DNA of 22,688 nt from CALGLS01 sp964508085 (GTDB lineage: Bacteria > Bacteroidota > Bacteroidia > Chitinophagales > Saprospiraceae), in the NCBI GenBank assembly GCA_964508085.1, contig CAZDTI010000096.1, positions 1 through 22,688 on the forward strand. Direction: 5' to 3'. The notes under the pieces are model-generated. The model did no database searches, was not told the DNA's origin, and worked only from the letters and a program-made list of their open reading frames with translations. Within the stretch, counting starts at the first letter, position 1. Every line of letters starts with the position of its first letter. This document shows, one piece after another, positions 7,489 to 14,477 of the stretch. A program made the translations under genes and the position numbers.

Positions 7489-7899
7489 ATGACTACCAAC
7501 CAATCCATCGCCATTCTAACCATTCGTCTTTTACTCGGTTTCATTTTCTTTATGCAGGGTTTTGGTAAAGTTTTCAAATGGGGCGTTTCTAATGTTTATG
7601 GTAATTTCTTCAAGGAAAAATATCAGGATTTGCTCCCGGACTTTTTGATTCAATTCACCGCTTATTATACTTCTTATGTTGAACTGATTGCTGGCTTTAT
7701 GTTGGTGATTGGTCTAAAAAGAGATTGGGCGCTTTATGCCTTAGCCTCTGTGTTGGTCATCGTTACTTTTGGGCATGGGATGACGGAACCGGTTTGGGAT
7801 TTATCGCATGTGATGTATCGAGCAGTGTTGCTTGTAACTTTATTGTTATTCCCAAAAGAGTGGGACAAATATTCGGTGGATACCCTTTTGAAACGTTAA
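7489..7899 (+). CDS. DoxX family membrane protein
   Basis: A 136-residue protein with four predicted membrane helices (about residues 8-26, 55-74, 79-97 and 103-121). The N-terminal IAILTIRLLLGFIFFMQGFGKVF is typical of DoxX proteins, in which a helix ending in a Gly-x-x-K motif precedes a loop and three more helices. DoxX proteins are small inner-membrane proteins linked to quinone/thiosulfate oxidation, thiol redox or oxidative stress; which one applies here is not evident. An in-frame TTG two codons upstream (7483) could also serve as the start, but the ATG at 7489 is preferred. The frame converges on the metal-efflux cluster, separated by 160 bp holding fragments of dispersed repeats (CGCAGAGGCCGCAGAG at 7955-7970) and no clear terminator. 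Confidence 0.85.
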   Translation: MTTNQSIAILTIRLLLGFIFFMQGFGKVFKWGVSNVYGNFFKEKYQDLLPDFLIQFTAYYTSYVELIAGFMLVIGLKRDWALYALASVLVIVTFGHGMTEPVWDLSHVMYRAVLLVTLLLFPKEWDKYSVDTLLKR

Positions 7900-8059
7900 C
7901 TGCCTGCTATCGTGATATTTGCTCACAGATCGCACTTAATTCGGAATTCCCACGCAGAGGCCGCAGAGCTAAGGTATTTTCAACATCAATCACCTCAATA
8001 CAATAACCATTCGCGAACTGAGCGCCTTTAGATTTTTATTTCCATTTTAATTTTAATTC

Positions 8060-9235
8060 CTAATGCGAATGCCCACCAGCTGCCGCCTCCCCTTTCTTCG
8101 ATTCTGCCATTAGGAAAAAAGCACCTTCCACTACTATTTCTGCATTTTCAGGAATTGGATCTATTGGCTGTACCCCCATAAATCCTAGGTCTGTTTCACC
8201 TCCTTTCACTTGCAATTTGGCGAAATGCGTTTCCCCCTCATGAACCTCTTCTTTTATAAAAATAAATTTCAATCCTTTGTCAACGGTGATGGCCTCGATG
8301 GGTAATGTCGCCAGCATTTGCTCTTGGTTTATCACTCTGGCTTCTACAAATTCTCCTGGTGAAAATCCTTTGGAGGAGCCTTCAATTTCGGCATGAACGT
8401 CATAGCTATTGCTTTCTTCACTTACCAAGGTATTAATCCATTTTACTTTGGCATCCAAAATATTTTCAGGTCGGGATTGTACGTAGAATTTTAGTACTTG
8501 TCCTTTTTCTAATAGGGTAATATCCGGTCCGTAAGCATATAGGTGTAAATGCAAATGGTCACTGTCTATAATTTCGGCGAGCGGCATACTGGCATTAATA
8601 TACTGACCAGTACTGGCCATGAGGTGTTGAATCACTCCGCTGCTAGGAGCATAGATATTAAAGTTAGTCCGAAACTTTTCTGTATCATTTTGAGAAATAC
8701 CAAGGCTTCGGAGTTTGGTTTCCAATGCCTTAATACTAGCCTGGGTTTCGGCTTGTTCCGCTTTTGCCTTTTCATAGTTTTTCAATGGGCCGATGGATTC
8801 TTCAGATAGCGCTTTTTGTCGCTTGACTTCTTTATCTAAATAGCTCAGGTGGCTTTTAGCTTGTGCTAAAGATTCTTGCCAATCCACTACATCAAGGTTT
8901 TCAACAGTAAACAAAAGCTGCCCTTTTTTGACATTTTGCCCTGAGGTGATGGATACCTTTGTAATTCGACCATCGAGATTGCTGCTTGCAATTGATTTCC
9001 CTGAAGGTGGAAGCTCTACTCGCCCCGTGAGTTTCACCTTAGACTTTATTTTTCGGTTTTCTATTTTTCCGTAGCGGAGTCCGATGTTTTTGATTTGCTC
9101 ACTGGTGAGCGCGATTTCTTTTTCTTCATCGTGGCTTGCATGAGCATCACCATGATCGTGCCCGTCGTGGTCGTGGGTGTGGCAGTTGGTGAAGAGGACT
9201 AGAGTTGTCAGTAGAAGTATTTTTGTGTATTTCAT
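8060..9235 (-). CDS. czcB: RND efflux periplasmic adaptor lipoprotein (CzcB/CusB type)
   Basis: A 391-residue membrane-fusion protein linking an inner-membrane RND pump to an outer-membrane channel. The N-terminus is a lipoprotein signal (hydrophobic 5-15, lipobox ending at Cys18), anchoring it at a membrane facing the periplasm. Directly after the Cys is a His/Asp-rich segment (residues 19-35, eight His), and the protein ends in GGHSH, both suited to binding Zn, Co, Cd, Ni or Cu. The lipoyl/barrel-sandwich halves lie around 85-115 and 190-225 (the second near NIYAPSSGVIQHL), flanking a coiled-coil hairpin at about 120-185, with a beta-barrel domain at about 225-300. It is the last gene of the cluster, 105 bp after the pump gene. 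Metal specificity cannot be read from the sequence. Confidence 0.92.
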   Translation of the reverse strand: MKYTKILLLTTLVLFTNCHTHDHDGHDHGDAHASHDEEKEIALTSEQIKNIGLRYGKIENRKIKSKVKLTGRVELPPSGKSIASSNLDGRITKVSITSGQNVKKGQLLFTVENLDVVDWQESLAQAKSHLSYLDKEVKRQKALSEESIGPLKNYEKAKAEQAETQASIKALETKLRSLGISQNDTEKFRTNFNIYAPSSGVIQHLMASTGQYINASMPLAEIIDSDHLHLHLYAYGPDITLLEKGQVLKFYVQSRPENILDAKVKWINTLVSEESNSYDVHAEIEGSSKGFSPGEFVEARVINQEQMLATLPIEAITVDKGLKFIFIKEEVHEGETHFAKLQVKGGETDLGFMGVQPIDPIPENAEIVVEGAFFLMAESKKGEAAAGGHSH

Positions 9236-9272
9236 TTTTCTTTTTTTTTCGAGCCCCTAGCTGGGGGGTGAG

Positions 9273-9319
9273 CCCCGACTTTCAAGTCGGGGTAAATGGT
9301 GGTTCGACTCCTCCAGAGT
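9273..9319. repeat. Two hairpins in the pump-adaptor spacer
   Basis: CCCCGACTT (9273-9281) and AAGTCGGGG (9284-9292) form a perfect 9-bp stem with a 2-nt apex, best viewed as a cruciform or slightly opened hairpin. GACTC/GAGTC (about 9305-9319) forms a second 5-bp stem with a 5-nt loop. They occupy the 105-bp spacer between the pump fusion gene and the adaptor gene on the minus-strand transcript, where they could affect read-through or mRNA processing. No T-run follows on the minus strand directly, so strong termination is not expected. Confidence 0.7.
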
Positions 9320-9340
9320 CTTGCGTGGTGGTCGTGTGGT

Positions 9341-12300
9341 TTAGTTTCCTGTAAGATGTATTCTTTTGTTTTCCATCAACAGGTATTCTTTTTTTGTATC
9401 CAATAAATTTTGTTTGATATTGAAATATTGATTGTACGCGACCATCAAATCGGCGAGTGAACTTAACCCACTTTGCCATGATTTTTCATAGGCAGGTAAT
9501 AAGGTTTTGGCGGATTCTAGTAAGTTTTTTTGTGCAACTATATTTTCTTGTAACACTCCATTTAAGGTTCTCAGTTTTTGTTCCTCTAATTCCATTTGAC
9601 TCTGTTGCCATTTGAATTGTTCCCCTACTGAAGCTGTTTTATATTTAGTTGCTTCTAGTTGCTTATTTTTATAGCTTTTTGCGAAAGGTAAATTAACTCC
9701 AATTTGGTATCCAAAAAACAATAAATCATTATCAATGCTTTGCAAACTTAAACCAGCGAAAGGTTTTGGACTATTTTTATTCTTTGTCACTTCGTTTTGC
9801 GCCTGTAGAATATTTTGTTGCGCTTTGTATTGTTGCAATATTGGATGGTCAGTTATTTCTACTTCCTCTGGCAAAGTAACGTTTTCAAGAAAACCTACTG
9901 TAAAATCTAAAGTTGCTATTCGGTTCTTTAGTTGTGTTTCATAGGCAGATTGGAGGTTTTGATTGTTGTTTTGTTCCATGCTATTCCTTGCCAATTCTAA
10001 CTCCATTTGTTGCAATTCTAATCCACCACTCTCCCCTAGTTCTACTTTTCTCATTAGGATAGTCAACCACTTGTTGTATTCTTCTTGTTCTTCTTTTTTC
10101 AACTGAAGAGATGACTTATAATAGGCTGCTTCAATGTATTGTTCTGCTAGCAATTGCTTAAGTCGGATCTTTATCAGGGCTGCTGGTAAATTTGCCGCTT
10201 GCATTTGTGCTTCATAATATTTGCGGTAAGCTTTATCTACTTTTGGCAAACGGAAAATCTTTGTTACGTTTACAGATTGCACACCTGTACCTTCATTCAA
10301 TCCAACCTCTTCTCCGCTATACGAAACCGACCAAGGATTCGGGGCCAGTGGTTCCTCCGCTTGGGCAGCCAATGCCTTTTGTTGAAAAGCAGCAGCGGTA
10401 TCTAGCGGTATTTTTTGTGCATCTACGACCTTCAACAATTCTGTTAGTGATTTCACTTCTTGCGCTTCCATTGGGCTTATAGCCAACATTATTATTGTTA
10501 TGACTCCTGTGGCATTCCGCAGTTTTCTCTTTTTAAAATTTTCCATTAATTGATATAAAATCGGAATAATAATTAGTGTTAAAAAAGTAGCAGAGATCAA
10601 ACCACCAATCACAACGGTTGCTAATGGGCGCTGGACTTCTGCTCCTGCGGAGTTGCTCAAAGCCATTGGAAGAAAACCAAGTGATGCTACCGCCGCTGTC
10701 ATTATAACAGGACGTAGCCGTACCTCAGTGCCTTTTTCTATTATCTTTCGAATGTCTTTCATTCCTTCTTTTTTCAATTGATTAAAATAAGCTACCAGTA
10801 CGATTCCATTTAAGACGGCGACGCCGAAAAGAGCGATAAATCCGACTCCGGCAGAAATACTAAAAGGCATACCGCGCAAGTATAAAGCCCAAATTCCTCC
10901 AATCGCAGAAAGAGGAATGGCCGTAAAAATCAGCAACGCATATCGCACAGAACGAAAGGTCAGAAATAGTAACAAGAATATTAATCCTAAGGCCAGTGGT
11001 ACTACAATCATCAGTCGGGCTTTGGCTCTTTCGAAGTTTTCAAACTGGCCACCGTAGCGTACATAGTATCCCGGAGGCAAATTCAAGCGAGAGTCAAAAT
11101 TCTTTTTAATGCCTTTTATTAAAGTGGCAATATCCATGTTACGTGCATTTACACCAATTGTAATTCTCCGCTTCGAATCATCTCTGGAAATTTGAGAGGG
11201 CCCTTCTTCAAAAGATATTGTGGCCAGTTCCGACATTGGAATTTGCGCACCTGAATCTAGAGAAACCGTTAGGTCTTGTAAAGAACCAATGTTTTTTCGC
11301 GCTTCCTCTTTTAAGCGAATAACGATGTCGTATTGCTGTTCTCCTTCATAAAACTTCCCTGCAATTTTTCCAGCGAAAGCAGTTTGCAGAATGTTGTTCA
11401 ATTGGGCAACGGTCACTCCATATTTATTTAATGCAGGACGTTTGTAATCTACCACCATTTGTTGGAGTCCTGCCGTTGGTTCCACCTGTATGTCCCCTAC
11501 TCCATCAAGAGATTCGAGAATAGCTTCCGCATCGTTTGCTTTTTCTACTAGTATTCCTAAGTCTTCACCATAGATTTTAATGGCAATGTCTTGTCTTATG
11601 CCAGTCATCAATTCATTGAAACGCATTTGGATCGGCTGTGTAAACTCGTAAATCACTCCAGGGTATTTACTCATTTCTGCTTCCATTTTTTCGAACATTT
11701 CTTCCTTTGTGCTGGCAGAAGTCCATTCTGATTTTGGTTTCATGATCACAAAAATATCCCCTGCTTCCAGTGGCATAATATCTGTTGGGATTTCGGCAGT
11801 TCCAATTTTGGTAACTACTTTTTCTACCTCTGGAAAATTATCCATTAAAATGTCCTGAAGTTTTGCAGAAACAGCTACGCCTTTTTTAATGGAACTACCT
11901 GTCGGTAAAATTTGATGGAGTGCAAAATCACCTTCTTCCAGCGTTGGGATAAACTCCCCTCCCATTTTAGTAAACAACCATAGACTTCCTGCAAAGACTA
12001 ACATCGTCATTACAAGTACTACATATTTCAACTTAAAGGAAAAATCGCGTAAGGGTGCGTAGAGGCGATATAGAAATCGCATGATTCGCTCTGCCCAACT
12101 GTTTTCATTTGCGGTCGCATTTTTCAAAAACATAGCAGCCATCATTGGCACATAAGTCAGCGATAAAATCAAAGCACCTAAAATGGCGAAACTTACCGTT
12201 TGTGCCATTGGGATAAACATTTTCCCTTCGACACCTTCTAAAAACAAAATGGGTAGATATACAATTAGAATAATGATTTCACCAAAAGCAGCAGAGCTTC

Positions 12301-13633
12301 GAATTCGTGTTGTAGCATTGAAAACTTCTTCCTCTTGTTGTTCAGGGCTGAGCTGTTGTGCTTTATTTTTCAGCCCCAGCTGATGTAAAATAGCTTCTAC
12401 AATAATGACTGCTCCATCTACAATCAGACCAAAATCCAGCGCACCCAAGCTCATCAAATTTGCAGAAACGCCAAAAAGCTTCATCATACTTACGGCGAAT
12501 AACATACTGAGTGGAATAACGGAAGCTACAATTAGTCCCGCTCGTAGATTACCTAACAACAGAACCAAAATAAAAATAACAATAAGCGCTCCTTCCGCTA
12601 GGTTTTTAATAACCGTAGAAGTTGTACTCTTCACTAATTTGGAGCGATCCAAATAAGGCTCTAACAATATACCTTCAGGAAGGGAGGTTTTGATTTCTTC
12701 GATTCTCTCTTTCACTCGAAGTGTCACCTCATTACTATTCGCTCCTTTGAGCATCATCACTTGCCCGGCTACCACTTCGCCCTTGCCGTTCATGGTTACC
12801 GCTCCAAACCTAGGAGCATGTCCGATGACTACCTCTGCTACATTTTTCAACAAAACCGGGTGCCCCCCAACTCGCTTCACCAAGACATTTTCTAGTTCTT
12901 CGATGGATTCTAACATTCCTTCTCCGCGAATAAAAAAAGTCTGATTTGTTTTTTCAATATAAGAACCTCCGGAGTTCGCGTTATTCTCCAATACGGATTG
13001 ATAGAGGTCTTCCATTGTCAAATTAAAGGACTGTAGGCGATTCTGATCGACCGCTATTTCATATTGTTTGAGGTAGCCCCCGGAACTGTTTACTTCTACC
13101 ACTCCCGGTAAACCAATAATTTGACGTTTGATAATCCAATCTTGAATGCTGCGTAATTCTATTGGTCCATATTTATCTTCATAGCCATCTGCGGGGTAGA
13201 TAACGTATTGATAAATTTCTCCCAAACCAGTGGTAATTGGCCCCATCTCTGGCTGCCCGTAATTTTCTGGAATTTCTGCTTTTGCCTTTTGTACTTTTTG
13301 ATTAATTTGTTCTCTTGCCCAATAAATATCAACGTCTTCTTCAAATACAACCGTAATCACCGACAAGCCAAATCTGGAGATCGATCGCAGTTCTTCTACT
13401 CTTGGAATATTACTCATTTCTAATTCCAATGGAAAAGTAATCAAACGTTCGACTTCTTGTGCGGAAAGATTTGGAGAAGGAGTAATCACCTGCACTTGAT
13501 TGTCCGTAATATCGGGAACGGCATCCAAAGAAAGATGCTGCAATGAGTAAGCCCCCCAAACAATAAGTCCGAATAACAAACCAAACACAATGAGCTTATT
13601 GTGGATAGAAAAATGAATTATTTTATCAAACAT
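9341..13633 (-). CDS. czcA: Heavy-metal RND pump fused to a TolC/CzcC-like outer-membrane factor
   Basis: A 1430-residue fusion. Residues 1 to about 1035 are a complete heavy-metal RND antiporter: first helix at about 13-30, large periplasmic loops, second half starting at about 535, and helix 4 with DFGLIVDGAVIIVE (about 400-413). That motif has the Asp, Asp and Glu of the proton relay of CzcA-type (Zn/Co/Cd or Ni) pumps rather than the CusA (Cu/Ag) pattern. After a basic stretch (KKRKLRN, about 1034-1040) comes a hydrophobic segment (about 1041-1058) ending MEAQ, then a CzcC/TolC-type domain of about 370 residues rich in coiled coil (residues 1060-1430). Such fusions are common in Bacteroidota. 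The ATG at 13633 is preferred; an in-frame TTG two codons upstream would add two residues. It lies between a His-rich exported protein gene upstream and the adaptor gene downstream, all on one strand. Confidence 0.93.
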   Translation of the reverse strand: MFDKIIHFSIHNKLIVFGLLFGLIVWGAYSLQHLSLDAVPDITDNQVQVITPSPNLSAQEVERLITFPLELEMSNIPRVEELRSISRFGLSVITVVFEEDVDIYWAREQINQKVQKAKAEIPENYGQPEMGPITTGLGEIYQYVIYPADGYEDKYGPIELRSIQDWIIKRQIIGLPGVVEVNSSGGYLKQYEIAVDQNRLQSFNLTMEDLYQSVLENNANSGGSYIEKTNQTFFIRGEGMLESIEELENVLVKRVGGHPVLLKNVAEVVIGHAPRFGAVTMNGKGEVVAGQVMMLKGANSNEVTLRVKERIEEIKTSLPEGILLEPYLDRSKLVKSTTSTVIKNLAEGALIVIFILVLLLGNLRAGLIVASVIPLSMLFAVSMMKLFGVSANLMSLGALDFGLIVDGAVIIVEAILHQLGLKNKAQQLSPEQQEEEVFNATTRIRSSAAFGEIIILIVYLPILFLEGVEGKMFIPMAQTVSFAILGALILSLTYVPMMAAMFLKNATANENSWAERIMRFLYRLYAPLRDFSFKLKYVVLVMTMLVFAGSLWLFTKMGGEFIPTLEEGDFALHQILPTGSSIKKGVAVSAKLQDILMDNFPEVEKVVTKIGTAEIPTDIMPLEAGDIFVIMKPKSEWTSASTKEEMFEKMEAEMSKYPGVIYEFTQPIQMRFNELMTGIRQDIAIKIYGEDLGILVEKANDAEAILESLDGVGDIQVEPTAGLQQMVVDYKRPALNKYGVTVAQLNNILQTAFAGKIAGKFYEGEQQYDIVIRLKEEARKNIGSLQDLTVSLDSGAQIPMSELATISFEEGPSQISRDDSKRRITIGVNARNMDIATLIKGIKKNFDSRLNLPPGYYVRYGGQFENFERAKARLMIVVPLALGLIFLLLFLTFRSVRYALLIFTAIPLSAIGGIWALYLRGMPFSISAGVGFIALFGVAVLNGIVLVAYFNQLKKEGMKDIRKIIEKGTEVRLRPVIMTAAVASLGFLPMALSNSAGAEVQRPLATVVIGGLISATFLTLIIIPILYQLMENFKKRKLRNATGVITIIMLAISPMEAQEVKSLTELLKVVDAQKIPLDTAAAFQQKALAAQAEEPLAPNPWSVSYSGEEVGLNEGTGVQSVNVTKIFRLPKVDKAYRKYYEAQMQAANLPAALIKIRLKQLLAEQYIEAAYYKSSLQLKKEEQEEYNKWLTILMRKVELGESGGLELQQMELELARNSMEQNNNQNLQSAYETQLKNRIATLDFTVGFLENVTLPEEVEITDHPILQQYKAQQNILQAQNEVTKNKNSPKPFAGLSLQSIDNDLLFFGYQIGVNLPFAKSYKNKQLEATKYKTASVGEQFKWQQSQMELEEQKLRTLNGVLQENIVAQKNLLESAKTLLPAYEKSWQSGLSSLADLMVAYNQYFNIKQNLLDTKKEYLLMENKRIHLTGN

Positions 13634-13839
13634 GGACAATTGTAAATTGAAAATTGGATAATATCGAGGAATTGCTACTCCTTGATATTATTGGTTTGAC
13701 TTCTCCTGACTTCTCTAGGATTGAGCGCACCGATTTAATGAGATCAGCTATTTACTAATTAACTAGTCACCAATCCTTTAAACCATCATACGTAATAGTT
13801 TGGCAATGGATTCTAAAAGGTCTTTAGATCTAGCGTATT

Positions 13840-13869
13840 CCTCTTTACTTTACGTAAAAGTCCAAGAGG
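13840..13869. promoter_or_regulatory. Interrupted palindrome upstream of the pump gene
   Basis: CCTCTT (13840-13845) and AAGAGG (13864-13869) are inverted ends, with the perfect 10-bp palindrome TTTACGTAAA (13849-13858) centred between them. It is 36 bp past the stop of the His-rich gene and about 207 bp before the pump start. It could be an operator for a metal-responsive regulator or a 3' hairpin of the His-rich transcript. No -33/-7 promoter pair is visible in the 271-bp spacer. Confidence 0.5.
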
Positions 13870-13904
13870 TTCACAGATGAATTAGAGTGAATTAGCAAAA
13901 AAAG

Positions 13905-14306
13905 TTAGGACAAGGCTGGTGGTTCGTCGAGGCCTGAGGTAAAATCGGCCGAGTAGAGTAAAGGAAGGTTGTTGAAATGGTGCGCCATTCTATTTGTTTC
14001 TACCATGAAGAAAGGAGTAGAAAAATGGTCTATTTCGGCGTAATCAATGGTGTGGTTGTGGGAATGAGAGCAAGGATGTTGGTGCTCATTGTCAGAATTA
14101 TGCACTGAATTCTCTGTATCCAGATAATGATCCAATAAAAAATCGGCAAGGGTGAAGGTCGTTCCATCCTCCTTAGCATCTTCTATGTGCTCTGCATAAT
14201 GATTTACAGCACAAGCAAGATGCAGCAGTTGCTGATAGTCCATCTTTGGTGTAAGTGAACCAAGGAGGAAATAAATAGCAAGTAATATGGAAGTGGTTTT
14301 CTTCAC
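13905..14306 (-). CDS. Small exported His-rich protein of the metal-efflux cluster
   Basis: A 133-residue protein with an N-terminal hydrophobic segment (residues 6-19) after two Lys, consistent with a signal peptide. A His-rich stretch at residues 74-85 (NEHQHPCSHSHNH region, five His and one Cys) and more His at 94 and 109-110 suggest metal binding in the periplasm. It ends GLDEPPALS; short proteins with a His-rich middle and a conserved DxPP-like tail often precede CzcA-type pump genes in this phylum. I cannot assign a family name. The start is GTG at 14306; no in-frame ATG is seen just upstream. A TAAATTTG box at 14312-14319 (minus strand) is too close to the GTG to be a normal promoter unless the mRNA is nearly leaderless. 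Confidence 0.75.
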   Translation of the reverse strand: MKKTTSILLAIYFLLGSLTPKMDYQQLLHLACAVNHYAEHIEDAKEDGTTFTLADFLLDHYLDTENSVHNSDNEHQHPCSHSHNHTIDYAEIDHFSTPFFMVETNRMAHHFNNLPLLYSADFTSGLDEPPALS

Positions 14307-14370
14307 TTTTACAAATTTATAAAAAATAAATTAGTTTTGTGGCGTAATTTATTTGCCTCTTCATTTAGTA

Positions 14371-14395
14371 CAACGTGCAAAAAGTTTACACGTTG
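14371..14395. promoter_or_regulatory. Inverted repeat in a divergent control region
   Basis: CAACGTG (14371-14377) and CACGTTG (14389-14395) form a perfect 7-bp inverted repeat with an 11-nt spacer. It lies in the 171-bp region between the His-rich metal gene (-) and the beta-mannosidase gene (+), overlapping the putative -33 box of the latter. The spacing suits a dimeric regulator, or it could be a hairpin. Confidence 0.55.
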
Positions 14396-14424
14396 CAATT
14401 AGGACTCCGCAAATAGTAACTTTC
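14393..14424 (+). promoter_or_regulatory. Putative promoter of the beta-mannosidase gene
   Basis: TTG at 14393-14395 and TAACTTTC at 14417-14424 (seven of eight to TAnnTTTG, counting the free positions) are 21 nt apart. The expected transcript start near 14430 leaves a leader of about 48 nt before the ATG at 14478. The imperfect -7 box keeps confidence moderate. Confidence 0.4.
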
Positions 14425-14477
14425 CGATTTATAGCTATTGGCATTAAGCGCCTCAGCAACAAATAAAAAACGTATCT

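Noticed and set aside
9300..9319. A tRNA T-arm-like stretch (GGTGG, loop TTCGACT, CCTCC)
   Set aside because: One stem mismatch, and the upstream stem has the wrong loop size for an anticodon arm. No acceptor stem or CCA is found.
12183..12944. Several open frames on the + strand opposite the pump gene
   Set aside because: They are antisense shadows, rich in Ser/Pro/Ile with no recognisable domain, lying over a well-conserved RND coding sequence.
13637..13639. TTG as the start of the pump fusion
   Set aside because: An ATG lies two codons downstream and gives the usual MFDKII-type N-terminus of this family.
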